Notes: a model not told the origin generated them from the letters alone. A stretch of DNA of 64,000 nt from Polyangium sp. y55x31 (GCF_029946505.1 NZ_JARZHG010000049.1:1-64000), one strand, 5' to 3'. Shown: positions 53,000-61,681, counted from the first letter of the stretch. A program made the numbers and translations.

Positions 53000-53476
53000 T
53001 CAGGCCGCGATGTTCGCAGCGCGCCCCTTCCGGATGAGCGCCGCCCCGAGGCCGCCGAGCAAAAGGCCGGAGACCAGGAACGCGATGTCCCATGCAAGCT
53101 CGCGCTCGCCCGGCCGCACGTGGTGGAGCCCGAAGAGCTGATGGTCGATGAGGCCTTCCACGAAATTGAAGAGGCCCCAGCCGAGGGACATCGCGCCCAC
53201 GAAGGTCGGCGTCGAGCGCGGCAACGTGCCCTTCTTGAAGCCACGCCAGAGCAAGGCGAGGCCGATCACGGTCGTCGTCCACGTGACCGCGTGGAAGAGG
53301 CCGTCGAAGAACATGTTGATTTTCATGGCGAGGAGGTTCGTCGGCGGCAGGCGCGACGAGAGCATGTTGTGCCACTGGAGGATCTGGTGGAACAAGATGC
53401 CGTCCACGAATCCTCCGAGCCCCACGCCGAGCAAGATCCCCGCTGCGAGGAGGCCCCCGTCTTTTCGATGTCCCAT
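53000..53476 (-). CDS. DUF2243 family membrane protein
   Basis: 158 residues with four hydrophobic helices (LLAAGILLGVGLGGFVDGILFHQIL, AVTWTTTVIGLALLW, FVGAMSLGWGLFNFVEGLIDHQLF, WDIAFLVSGLLLGGLGAALI) and the family motif GGFVDGILFHQILQWHNML plus GLHHV. His residues within helices suggest metal or proton handling, but no function is known. The gene starts 4 nt after the stop of the small membrane protein gene upstream, so the two form an operon; GGAAAGGACGGGTGACGTC precedes ATG 53476. Confidence 0.85.
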   Translation of the reverse strand: MGHRKDGGLLAAGILLGVGLGGFVDGILFHQILQWHNMLSSRLPPTNLLAMKINMFFDGLFHAVTWTTTVIGLALLWRGFKKGTLPRSTPTFVGAMSLGWGLFNFVEGLIDHQLFGLHHVRPGERELAWDIAFLVSGLLLGGLGAALIRKGRAANIAA

Positions 53477-53480
53477 GACG

Positions 53481-53711
53481 TCACCCGTCCTTTCCCGTTC
53501 CCGCGGTTTGCCTGCGCTTGTGAAACCAGAGCGCCACGAGCCACGCGACCACGAAAGGGAGGAGCAGAAGAGCAAGGTGGGCCCACGTATTCGGATCTTC
53601 CCGGATGGATGCGCGTGCCCGCCGCGCGAGCGGGCAATCCGGACACCCGAGCGCGACGGCAGGAGAGAGCCCGAGCAGACAAGCGAGCACGAAGGCCACG
53701 GTCGCTGGCAT
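53481..53711 (-). CDS. small membrane protein with CPDC motif
   Basis: 76 residues from ATG 53711 (a longer frame from 53810 would run into the divergent lipoprotein gene start and is less likely). An N-terminal signal-like helix (MPATVAFVLACLLGLSPAVALG) is followed by CPDCPLARRARASI and a C-terminal helix (LALLLLPFVVAWLVALWF) with basic end. The CPDC pair just outside the membrane could bind metal or form a disulfide. It lies 4 nt upstream of the DUF2243 gene and is presumably its partner. Similar small proteins with DUF2243 are seen in other genomes. Confidence 0.65.
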   Translation of the reverse strand: MPATVAFVLACLLGLSPAVALGCPDCPLARRARASIREDPNTWAHLALLLLPFVVAWLVALWFHKRRQTAGTGKDG

Positions 53712-53783
53712 GCGCGCCGAGGCTGCAACGGCAGTGCCCGCCGCTCCGCTGCCGGGAACGAGCACCGAGCGCACGAGCTCGTG

Positions 53784-53789
53784 TAGAAT
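53784..53789 (+). promoter_or_regulatory. candidate -10 box, leaderless, for the Cys-rich lipoprotein gene at 53797
   Basis: TAGAAT (5 of 6 matches to TATAAT), 7 nt before the ATG at 53797. No Shine-Dalgarno sequence. Confidence 0.5.
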
Positions 53790-53796
53790 CGCCCCC

Positions 53797-54456
53797 ATGC
53801 TTTTTCCCATCCATCGTGCTTTTCTCCTCGTCCTCCCCGTCCTCGTCGCTTGCAGCGGGAAGGTCGACGTCGATCAAACCTCGACAGGGACCGGCGGCAC
53901 CGGCGGTCAGGGTGGCACCGGCGGCTCCGATTCCGCGTGTCCCGCCGAGCCGCCCGTCGACGGCGCGCCTTGCGACATGCCGCCGGACGAGCCGTGCTCG
54001 TACGGCGAATGCTGCCCGCGTATCTTCACGTGCGAAGCGGGGAGCTGGGTCGAGACCCTCGCCGGGTGCGCGCCGCCGCCGGCGTGCCCCCAGTCTCCGC
54101 CCCTCGACGGCACGGCCTGCGTCGGCGGTCCGTGCGGACAAACGTCGCCGTGCACCTATGCCTGCGAGCAGGGCGGCGCGTCGTTCACCGTGACGTGCGG
54201 CGACGACAATCGATGGCACAGCGACATGCCGGCGCTGTGCAATGGCGCGATCACCTGCGGCGACAAGATCCAGTGCCTCGAGGGGTATGTCTGCGTCGTG
54301 AAGCAGGCCTTCGGGGCCGAGTACGAATGCGTACTCGATCCTTGCGTTCCGGATCCGCTCTCGTGCGCCTGCGCGGAGTCTGTCTGCGGGGACGGGTTCG
54401 CCTGCATCCAGGCCTCGGACAAGAACGTCCTCTGCGAGTGCCCGGCTTGCAAGTGA
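53797..54456 (+). CDS. cysteine-rich lipoprotein
   Basis: 219 residues. Signal peptide with lipobox VLVAC (Cys19), a Gly/Thr-rich linker (GTGGTGGQGGTGGS), then a mature part with about 24 cysteines in a PPVDGAPCDMPPDEPC / PPLDGTACVGGPCGQTSPC type repeat and a tail of closely spaced Cys (CSYGECC, CACAESVCGDGFACI). The pattern is that of the myxobacterial cysteine-rich surface lipoproteins. Function unknown. Divergent from the DUF2243 operon; convergent with nth with 6 nt between the stops. Confidence 0.85.
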   Translation: MLFPIHRAFLLVLPVLVACSGKVDVDQTSTGTGGTGGQGGTGGSDSACPAEPPVDGAPCDMPPDEPCSYGECCPRIFTCEAGSWVETLAGCAPPPACPQSPPLDGTACVGGPCGQTSPCTYACEQGGASFTVTCGDDNRWHSDMPALCNGAITCGDKIQCLEGYVCVVKQAFGAEYECVLDPCVPDPLSCACAESVCGDGFACIQASDKNVLCECPACK

Positions 54457-54462
54457 AGGGGG

Positions 54463-55248
54463 TCAAGGCTCGGGTTCGCCCTGGGCCGCGACCCGTGCCG
54501 CTTCGAGCGCGGCGCGCGCGTCGATCGTGCCCTCGGGGGCGGCGCGCTTGCTCGGGCAAAGCTCGTTCAGCGGGCAATGCCGACAATCCGGCGCCCGCGC
54601 CGTGCAGACGTAACGCCCGTGGAGCTGCAGGCGCAGGCCCACGTCGATCCATTCGTTCGTCGGGAACGACCGGCAGAGATCGATTTCCACCGCCGCCGGA
54701 TCTTCCTCCTCCGTGAGCCCGAGCCGGCGCGAGACCCGCGCCGTGTGCCGATCGACAGCCATGCCCTCCGCGATGCGGTAAGCATTCGCGAGCACGACGT
54801 TCGCTGTTTTTCGCGCCACGCCGGGCAGCGTGACCAGCGCTTCGAGCGTGCGCGGGACCTCGCCGCCGAAGTCCTCGGCGATCTTGCGGCTCGCCTCGCG
54901 GATCGCGCGGGCCTTGTTCCGGAAAAAACCGGTCTCGTGGACGAGCCGCTCGACCTCGTCCTGCGGCGCCGCGCCGAGCGCGGCGGGCGTGGGGTACGAC
55001 TGAAAAAGGGCCGGCGTGACGAGGTTGATCTTCCGGTCCGTGCTCTGCGCCGCGAGGATCGTGGCGACGAGGAGCTCCCAGGGATTGCGAAAATCGAGCT
55101 CGAGCCGCGGCGCGGGGATCGCCCGGGCGAGCCGCGCGTGAATCTCGGCGGCCCGCTGCCGGAGCGACGACGAGACAACCCCCGACGGCGGCGGCCCCTC
55201 CGGCTCCGCCGCGCCCTTTTGCACTCCGACGCGCCTGGGTTTGCCCAC
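54463..55248 (-). CDS. nth: endonuclease III (HhH-GPD DNA glycosylase/AP lyase)
   Basis: 261 residues, bifunctional glycosylase that removes oxidised pyrimidines. Helix-hairpin-helix motif LPGVARKTANVV with catalytic K147; catalytic aspartate D166 in VDRHTARVSRRLG; and a [4Fe-4S] loop C-x6-C-x2-C-x5-C (CTARAPDCRHCPLNELC). The first ~28 residues are a Pro/Ala-rich extension not present in E. coli Nth. Start is a GTG at 55248, though a later start near the conserved LRQRAAEIHARL is possible. The 91 nt between it and the kinase gene hold nothing obvious. Confidence 0.95.
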   Translation of the reverse strand: MGKPRRVGVQKGAAEPEGPPPSGVVSSSLRQRAAEIHARLARAIPAPRLELDFRNPWELLVATILAAQSTDRKINLVTPALFQSYPTPAALGAAPQDEVERLVHETGFFRNKARAIREASRKIAEDFGGEVPRTLEALVTLPGVARKTANVVLANAYRIAEGMAVDRHTARVSRRLGLTEEEDPAAVEIDLCRSFPTNEWIDVGLRLQLHGRYVCTARAPDCRHCPLNELCPSKRAAPEGTIDARAALEAARVAAQGEPEP

Positions 55249-55339
55249 GCCGGCCCGTGATGCAATCGATGGGCCTCGCGCCGCGCGCGAGCGACCTCGG
55301 ACGCCGGTCGCACGGCTCGGCCAGGTCGCCGCGCGGAGC

Positions 55340-58300
55340 TTAGCCTTCGAACCATTCCCGTTCGAGCTCCCGGAGCCGCACGTGCTCGGGGAGATCGCGG
55401 TGAAGCGCCCGCATCGCCGGGTCCTCGATTCTTTCGAGCCGCCATTCGAGCCTGCGAATCGCCTCCACGAGCGCCTCCCGGGCGGCCTTCATGTCCCCGG
55501 TCGCGGCGCGCGCCTCGGTGATCGCGAGGCGCAGCGGAATCTCCGCATACCCCGCGGTGCCGCCTTGCGCTTGCATCCGGCGCACGACGTCTTCGGCGAC
55601 GCGACGCGCTTCTTCCGGGCGCCCTTCGCGGAGCAAGGCCACGATCAACGTCCTCTCGATTTGCGGCCGCCAGCAATGGACGTATTGCAGGATCGCGAGG
55701 GCTTTCTCGGCCGCCTCCCGCGCCTCCGCGACGCGGCCCTCGGCCAGGAACACACGCGCGAGCGCGCCGTACGCGACGCCGATGGTGTCCTCCATCGCGC
55801 CTTGCTCGATGAGGAGCCTCGCGAGGCCCGTGATCTCCTCCCGCCGCTCGGGCGCGCAGCGCTCCGCGAGGACGAGCATGTGATAAAAACGGGCCGTGGA
55901 TACGAGGAATGCGTCATTGCCCTGAAGGACGCCGTCCAGGCATTCGCGGGTCATGCGCGCCGCCGCGTCCTCGTCCCCGAGCGCCGCGCGCGTCGCGGCC
56001 AAGAGGAGCGTGGCCATGCAACTCATGCGCGAGGAGCCAGCGCTCGTGAACGCGTCGATGCTCTCACGGCCGAACTCGTGGGCCGCGAAGAGATCTCCCT
56101 CGACCAGGGCCTCGAAGCACGCCCGCGTATGGAGCATACTTGCCCAGATGAGCAGCTCGTGCCGGGGCAGGCGCGGGGCGAGCGCGTCTTGCCTCGCGAG
56201 CAGCCCGAGGACGTGCTCGCGCGCCGCGACCAGCGTGAGCATGCCCGCCGCCCGCGCGACGGCCAAGAGGCACGAGGCGAGCGCGTCCGGCGCAGGATCG
56301 ACGTTCATGATGACGGAAACGAGCGCGTCGACCTCGCCCTTCATGCTCAGGTTCACCGCGATCAGCAAAAACCACGTGGCGGCCTCGTTCCAGGCCACGC
56401 TCCCCCGGGGCAGGATGGCCATGGCTTCCCTGCCTGCCTCGATGCCCGTTTGCCAGTCGAGACGCCAGACACAAGCCTCGAGCTTGAGCGCGAGGAGCTT
56501 GCCCCTGAGCTCGCCCGAGGCGCCGCACTGAAGGCCACACTCCGCGCGCGTCCACATCCCGTCGATATCGTCCTGATGATACGATTGCCGCGCCGCGCCG
56601 AGATAATGGCCCGCGGCCCGCGCGAGATCTCCGCCCGCGCGTGCGTGCTCGGCGAGCACCATGGGATCCGTCTCGCCCACCTGCTCCAGGTACGCGCACG
56701 AGAGCCGATGTCCGAGCATGCGATCCGCTTCGGTCAAGAGCCCGTACGCGGCGTCGCGCAGGAGCGCGTGGCGGAACTGATACTCGGTTTCACCCGTAAA
56801 ACGGCTTTGCGCGCGACGCTGGAGGATCTCGGCCTGGACCAGCTCTTCGAGCCGCTCGTCCGTCGACGACGTGTCGCGTGCTCGCCCGAGGAGCGCGTGC
56901 ACCCCACCACGCCAGAAGGTCCGTCCGAAAATGCTCGCCGCGGAGAGCACACGCCGGCTCGCCGGATCGAGACAAGAGAGCCTCGCCTGGAGCATCGCCA
57001 GCACCGTGTCGGGCTGTCCTTCCGCTTTGCCCTCGGCGGCTGCGCGGATGAGCTCCTCCAGGAACAACGCATTGCCCGCGGCTTGCTCCACCACACGCTT
57101 GACCGAGGCCGCGGGCACCTCGGGGCCGAGCACGGCGGTGACGAGCTCGCCGGCGGCGCTGTCGTGTAGCCCCCCGAGCCGGACGCGATGGACGATGCGC
57201 CCTTGCCATAACTTCGGGAACACCTCGACGAGCTCGGGGCGGGCGAGGGCCAGCACGAAAAAAGGCAACTCCCGCCGCTCCACGAGGGCGGCGTCGACGA
57301 GCTTCACCGTCGCCGGATCACCCCAATGGAGATCTTCGAGGACGAGGAGGACCGGGTGTTCGGCGCATTCGGCGGTGAGGAGATCCAGAAAGGCCCGCTG
57401 GATCTGCTCGTTCATGATCTTGGGATCCCGGAACGCCGCGCGGAGCAGGGAGGAGGGCTCTTCCACCGCGACGCCGCACATCGTCGCCAAAAACTCGCTG
57501 ACCCGCCTTTGCTCCGCGGGCGCGACGTGACGCCCGACGCGCTGCCGGATCTTTTCTTCTTTTCGCGCCGGTGGATCCCCGGCCTCGACCTCGCATAGCC
57601 GACGCAAGGCCTCACCGAGCACGCCATAAGGCGACCCCGCGCTGAGCGGCGCGCCGCTCCCGAAAAGCACGAGCATTCCCAGGCGCGCGCGCAGCCGCCG
57701 CAAGAGCTCGTGCCGCAGGCGGGATTTTCCCGTGCCGGGCGGCGCCACCACGAGCGCCCCCGCCGGCTCAGCCTGCTCGATCGATCCTTCGATCGCCGCG
57801 ACGAGCAGGGCGAGCTCCCGCTCGCGCCCGACACATGGAGTCGGGCGGCCGAGCAAGAGGCGCGTCTCGTCCACTTCGAGCGCGCGCTCCTCGCGCAGGA
57901 CCGGCGTGTGCCCGGAGAACGGGATCACGAATCGAGGCTCGAGCAGCTTGGCGGAGAGGTCGTCCAGAAAAATGCCCGAGGGCACCATCTCCAGGGCCAT
58001 CGTGGGGCTTTCGCCAGGCGCTATCTGCGAAAAGGCGCGCTCGATCGCCTCGCCGACGAGGACTCTTTCTTTCAGCACCCCGCGGCCCGTGGTCAGGGCG
58101 ATGCGGGCCGTGGGCCACGACGCTTGCACGGCGAGCGCGCACCGCGCGGCCTGCGTGGCCTGATCCACGGCGCTCTGCGCGGGCGTGACGACGACGACGA
58201 GGGCGCCGCTCGCCAGCCATTCGACGCGACCGCCCAGGCGGACGAGGCGCGCACGCAGGGCTTCCCGGAGCGAGATTCGCGCGGCCCGCCCGGAGGCGCT

Positions 58301-59305
58301 GTCTCCCGCGGCGAAAGGCGGCTCCTCGCCCGGAATGGCGACGACGACGGAGAGCAATTGCAGCGCGTCGCCGCTGAGCGCCGCGGCGGGGGTGAGATCG
58401 GCGCGCCCTGCTTTCTCGGCGACGTCGTCCGCGAGGCGCGCGGCAATGGCGGCGAGCTCGTCGTGGAGGGCCGCGGCGTCGGCAGGTCGCCGCGACGGAT
58501 CCTTTTCGAGCATGCGCGCGACGAGCGCGGAGAGCGCCCGGGGCGTGCCGGGCCGGAGCACCTCGACGCTGGGCACCTCCTCGAAGAGGATCTTGGCGAG
58601 CATCACGAGCGCGCTTGGCGCGAAAAACGGGGGTTTTCCGGTCAAACCGTGGAACGCGACGCAGCCGAGGGCGAAGACGTCCGCGCTCGGCCGGAGCTCC
58701 TCCTCGCCGCGCGCCTGTTCGGGGGCCATGTAGCCGGGCGTCCCGAGCAGGGCGCCGGGGCGCGTGAGGGCCGTGGCGGAGAGCGCGTTCCGCGCAATGC
58801 CGAAATCGAGCAGCGTGGCGCGATCGACGCGCCCGTCCCGCAAGAAGAGGTTGCTCGGCTTGATGTCGCGATGGAGGATTCCCTTCGCGTGGGCGGCGGC
58901 GAGCGCGTCCGCGAGCGTGAGGAGCATGGTCACGCAATCACGCACGTCGAGCGGCCCCTCGGCGAGGCGCTTGCCGAGATCGTGGCCGGAGAGCCATTCG
59001 AGGGCGAGATACGGCCGGCCGTCCTCGGCCTCGCCGTGCGCGAGGTACGACACGATTCCTGGATGCCCGAGCCGGGACAGGAGCCGAGCCTCCCGATCGA
59101 AGCGCGCAGTCTGCTCGAAGCCGACGTCGGCCGGGTGCAGGAGCTTGAGCGCGACGAAGGCGCCGGTGCGGAGGTCTTTGGCCCGAAAGACTTCTCCCAT
59201 CCCGCCCGTCCCGGCGAGCTCTTCGAGGCGGAAGCGACCCGCGACGACCGTCCCCGGGCCGGGGCGCGCGCCCGGCCGCCCGGGCCCTTTCATTGGCGGA
59301 GACAT
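55340..59305 (-). CDS. Ser/Thr protein kinase fused to a cyclase-like domain and AAA-type ATPase with TPR-like tail
   Basis: 1321 residues. Residues ~20-285: Hanks kinase with the glycine loop GTGGMGEV, K54, HRDIKPSN (D147) and DFG (167-169), all intact, APEQ and a full C-lobe. Residues ~305-460: a strand-rich region (LQLLSVVVAIPG, VEWLASGALVVVVTP, IALTTGRGVLKERVLVG) that resembles a class III adenylate cyclase fold but lacks the metal aspartates, as in many kinase-ATPase regulators. Residues ~475-760: an ATPase with Walker A APPGTGKS (near 520-527) and Walker B LLVLEDLHWGD. The rest is helical, TPR-like. Cytoplasmic signalling protein of the myxobacterial MalT/kinase type. ATG 59305; ATG 59293 is also possible. 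Confidence 0.93.
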   Translation of the reverse strand: MSPPMKGPGRPGARPGPGTVVAGRFRLEELAGTGGMGEVFRAKDLRTGAFVALKLLHPADVGFEQTARFDREARLLSRLGHPGIVSYLAHGEAEDGRPYLALEWLSGHDLGKRLAEGPLDVRDCVTMLLTLADALAAAHAKGILHRDIKPSNLFLRDGRVDRATLLDFGIARNALSATALTRPGALLGTPGYMAPEQARGEEELRPSADVFALGCVAFHGLTGKPPFFAPSALVMLAKILFEEVPSVEVLRPGTPRALSALVARMLEKDPSRRPADAAALHDELAAIAARLADDVAEKAGRADLTPAAALSGDALQLLSVVVAIPGEEPPFAAGDSASGRAARISLREALRARLVRLGGRVEWLASGALVVVVTPAQSAVDQATQAARCALAVQASWPTARIALTTGRGVLKERVLVGEAIERAFSQIAPGESPTMALEMVPSGIFLDDLSAKLLEPRFVIPFSGHTPVLREERALEVDETRLLLGRPTPCVGRERELALLVAAIEGSIEQAEPAGALVVAPPGTGKSRLRHELLRRLRARLGMLVLFGSGAPLSAGSPYGVLGEALRRLCEVEAGDPPARKEEKIRQRVGRHVAPAEQRRVSEFLATMCGVAVEEPSSLLRAAFRDPKIMNEQIQRAFLDLLTAECAEHPVLLVLEDLHWGDPATVKLVDAALVERRELPFFVLALARPELVEVFPKLWQGRIVHRVRLGGLHDSAAGELVTAVLGPEVPAASVKRVVEQAAGNALFLEELIRAAAEGKAEGQPDTVLAMLQARLSCLDPASRRVLSAASIFGRTFWRGGVHALLGRARDTSSTDERLEELVQAEILQRRAQSRFTGETEYQFRHALLRDAAYGLLTEADRMLGHRLSCAYLEQVGETDPMVLAEHARAGGDLARAAGHYLGAARQSYHQDDIDGMWTRAECGLQCGASGELRGKLLALKLEACVWRLDWQTGIEAGREAMAILPRGSVAWNEAATWFLLIAVNLSMKGEVDALVSVIMNVDPAPDALASCLLAVARAAGMLTLVAAREHVLGLLARQDALAPRLPRHELLIWASMLHTRACFEALVEGDLFAAHEFGRESIDAFTSAGSSRMSCMATLLLAATRAALGDEDAAARMTRECLDGVLQGNDAFLVSTARFYHMLVLAERCAPERREEITGLARLLIEQGAMEDTIGVAYGALARVFLAEGRVAEAREAAEKALAILQYVHCWRPQIERTLIVALLREGRPEEARRVAEDVVRRMQAQGGTAGYAEIPLRLAITEARAATGDMKAAREALVEAIRRLEWRLERIEDPAMRALHRDLPEHVRLRELEREWFEG

Positions 59306-59624
59306 GGATGGATCTCGTCATTTGGAGAAAGAGAGTTCACGATGGATCCCGATCCCCCAGCAATGTGCTCATTAGCGCAGCGCACGCCATGCCGTCAGCG
59401 ACTTTCCATGCTCCGAGCGCATTTTTTCAGGGACCCGGGAGTCATATTTCTGACGGATTCGTCCATTGGAATCGCAAATCGTGGACGAATGGTTCTCGTT
59501 GCCACGAGGCGAAGGCGCCGTACGAGGCATGTCTTGTGATGCGATCGATGGGTTCGCTGCGCGCGTGTTCGATCATGCGCCGGACGCTCCGTGCGCGCGG
59601 CCTGACATTTCAATGAACGCCGCC
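59306..59624 (+). other. divergent intergenic region, no gene seen
   Basis: Holds AT-richer DNA (CATATTTCTG, ATTGGAATCGCAAATCG) that may carry the promoter of the big kinase on the minus strand. Short open frames are present on the plus strand but have no ribosome binding site and a base composition unlike coding DNA. Confidence 0.5.
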
Positions 59625-59675
59625 GTCGACGACGCACGAATGCGTCGTTGACCCTCCATCGAAGCCGTGTATTCC
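59625..59675 (+). promoter_or_regulatory. candidate promoter with operator-like hairpin for the heme-oxygenase-like gene
   Basis: A 12-bp stem GTCGACGACGCA/TGCGTCGTTGAC (59625-59652, loop CGAA, one G-T pair) whose right arm runs into TTGACC (59648-59653), a -35-like box; TATTCC follows at 59670-59675 after 16 nt. A protein bound to the inverted repeat would cover the -35. The start codon is 58 nt downstream. Confidence 0.45.
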
Positions 59676-59733
59676 TACTCGTGGTAGCTTTTGCCGATCA
59701 CATCGGAAGCTGGAAAGAGCGGGGAGCGACGTC

Positions 59734-60882
59734 ATGCCCATTCTTCTTCACCGCGTTTCCGACATCACGCTTTCGGAGATCACCGCCGGTGCCTCGGTCC
59801 TCGACGGCGCCGAGGCGCTGAGCCGCGTCTACGATTTCCACAAGCACCCGTATTTTTCGTGGATGCGAGCGCCCGCGACGAGGCTCGAGGAGTTTCGGCG
59901 GAGCCAGGCGCCTTATTTGCACTTCGTTGAACATTTTTCACGTGCGTTGACGGCGGTGCTCGCGCGCGTGCCTGCGATCGATCGGCGCCTCTCCACCGTG
60001 TATGAAAACGTGGCCGAGGAGCACGGGCACGGGACGCTCGAAAGCACGCATCGCGGCACGTTCGCGGAGTACCTGCGCGCCATCGGTCTCGGTGAGGCGG
60101 ATGCGGCGCGGGAGTGCCCGATCCGCGTCGCCGTCGCCTACCAGTCCCTGCTCGATTTCTGCCTCGTGAACCCCGCCGAGATGGGCGCCGCGGCCACGGG
60201 GATCGTCGAGTATACGCACATCAAGATATCGACGATGCTTGCCCAGACCATCCACGAGCGCTTCTGGGGCGATCTCGACGCCCAGCGCCATTATCGCCTG
60301 CACGCGGAGATCGACGCCGATCACGCCGTCTCCCTGTTCGCGCTTTGCGAGGAGGGCTGGAAACATCCGGCGTCGGCGCGCCGCATTGCGTATGCGATGG
60401 CCTACGGGGTCCACGTATGGTGGTCCTTGTTCGACGCGATGTGCCCCGCCGAAATCCTCGTCCCCTCCGCGACGGACGGCATTCGCCCGCTGATCGACGG
60501 ATCTCCGGCCCGCGAGCCGCTCGTCGCGCAAGCCTCGGGCCGAAGGCCGTGTGATCTGCCCGCGCGCATGCGGCATGAAGGCGGTGCGTGGCAAACGGGG
60601 CGGGCGACGTCGCTCGGGCCTTACGGGCTCGTCCTCGCCGGCCTTCGGCCGCCGCCGCTCGACGCCGCGATCGAGGTATCGATCGACGGGCTTTTCAGCG
60701 CTCCGCTCCCGATCCCCGGCCGCGTGCGCTCCCCCGCGGGCGAGCATGGCGGGTTCTGCGTCGAATTCGTGCTCGACAACGAGTCGCAACGTGCCGAGGT
60801 GCGAAACGCCGTGCGCGCGCGTCTCGTCTCCGATCGTACAATGATGCACGGCAGCAGCGACGACACGCTCCACGTAGTTTGA
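59734..60882 (+). CDS. iron-containing redox enzyme-like (heme-oxygenase fold) protein with PilZ-like C-terminal domain
   Basis: 382 residues. N-terminal ~225 residues are a helical heme-oxygenase-like fold with metal-ligand style motifs: RLSTVYENVAEEHGHG (E/H), STHRGTFAEYL and HYRLHAEIDADHAVS (H..E..DH), seen in non-heme di-iron proteins annotated iron-containing redox enzyme. Residues ~270-360 form a PilZ-like barrel (CDLPARMRHEGGAW, ATSLGPYGLVLAG, GGFCVEFVLDN) but the c-di-GMP motifs RxxxR and DxSxxG are altered. The two modules in one chain are an unusual combination. GGGGAGCG is 9 nt before ATG 59734. Confidence 0.82.
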   Translation: MPILLHRVSDITLSEITAGASVLDGAEALSRVYDFHKHPYFSWMRAPATRLEEFRRSQAPYLHFVEHFSRALTAVLARVPAIDRRLSTVYENVAEEHGHGTLESTHRGTFAEYLRAIGLGEADAARECPIRVAVAYQSLLDFCLVNPAEMGAAATGIVEYTHIKISTMLAQTIHERFWGDLDAQRHYRLHAEIDADHAVSLFALCEEGWKHPASARRIAYAMAYGVHVWWSLFDAMCPAEILVPSATDGIRPLIDGSPAREPLVAQASGRRPCDLPARMRHEGGAWQTGRATSLGPYGLVLAGLRPPPLDAAIEVSIDGLFSAPLPIPGRVRSPAGEHGGFCVEFVLDNESQRAEVRNAVRARLVSDRTMMHGSSDDTLHVV

Positions 60883-60987
60883 CTGCGCCCGCACGTCGGC
60901 GCAATACTCCGGCGCGCGCCGTGAGCGCACCTCCCTTGCCCGACGCCCGCTGTTTCACGGGGGGACGCGGGTGAACGCGCGGCTTTT

Positions 60988-60999
60988 CGTGACGTCACG
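60988..60999 (+). promoter_or_regulatory. CGTGACGTCACG palindrome, possible operator
   Basis: A perfect 12-bp palindrome with the TGACGTCA core, 36 nt upstream of the glutathione S-transferase ATG and flanked by TTT and GAAA. A dimeric regulator could bind here. No clear promoter is visible beside it. Confidence 0.35.
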
Positions 61000-61035
61000 G
61001 AAAGATTCGCGGAGACTGGAAAGATACCGACCGCT

Positions 61036-61629
61036 ATGAAGCTTTATTCGCATCCGCTGTCCGGGAATAGCCACAAGGTGCGCCTCCTGCTCTCGATGTT
61101 GCGCCTCGAGCACGAGGAGATCGTGGTGGACCTCCTGAAAGGCGAGCACAAAACCCCCTCGTTTCTCGCGATGAACCCGCTCGGTCAGGTCCCGGTGCTC
61201 GTCGACGGCGACGAGACGCTGCGGGATTCGCAGGCCATCCTGGTGTACCTCGCGCGCAAGTACGGGGGCGAGGCGTGGTTGCCCTCGGATCCGGCCGGGA
61301 TGGCCCGCGTCGTGCAGTGGCTCTCGTTCGCCGCGAACGAGGTCCATCACGGCCCGTTCCTCGCGCGGCTGCATTTCCTCCTCGGCGTTCAGCTCGATCT
61401 CGGTCTCGCGCAGGACCGGAGCCGCGCGGCCCTCGACGTGCTCGACGCCCACCTCGCCAAACGCTCCTGGCTCGAACACGATCGGCCGACCATCGCCGAC
61501 ATCGCCGTCTTCCCGTACGTCGGCCTCGTCCGGGAGGGCAAGGTCCAGCTCGACGATTACCGCAACGTCATCGCCTGGATCGAACGTATTCGCGCCTTGC
61601 CCGGATACGTCCCAATGCAGGGGCTTTGA
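61036..61629 (+). CDS. glutathione S-transferase family protein
   Basis: 197 residues. N-terminal thioredoxin-like domain: MKLYSHPLSGNSHKVRLLLSML with Ser9/Ser12 near the glutathione site, MNPLGQVPVLVDGD (cis-Pro) and the DSQAILVYLARKYG motif. C-terminal all-helical domain from about 85. Closest to the bacterial beta/theta-like GSTs. Detoxification or isomerase role; substrate unknown. The start ATG 61036 has GGAAAG 12 nt upstream. The ATPase gene follows 52 nt later on the same strand. Confidence 0.94.
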   Translation: MKLYSHPLSGNSHKVRLLLSMLRLEHEEIVVDLLKGEHKTPSFLAMNPLGQVPVLVDGDETLRDSQAILVYLARKYGGEAWLPSDPAGMARVVQWLSFAANEVHHGPFLARLHFLLGVQLDLGLAQDRSRAALDVLDAHLAKRSWLEHDRPTIADIAVFPYVGLVREGKVQLDDYRNVIAWIERIRALPGYVPMQGL

Positions 61630-61681
61630 TTTCGTTCGACGTGCGCGGGGCGAAACTCGTGGGGGGAGCAGTGAGCGACGC

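Noticed and set aside
53712-53810. A longer N-terminus for the small CPDC membrane protein
   Set aside because: It would overlap the start and -10 box of the divergent lipoprotein gene and put a polar stretch before a good signal helix.
59466-59651. A 61-codon frame in the divergent region before the redox-PilZ gene
   Set aside because: No ribosome binding site and it runs through the inverted repeat that looks like an operator.
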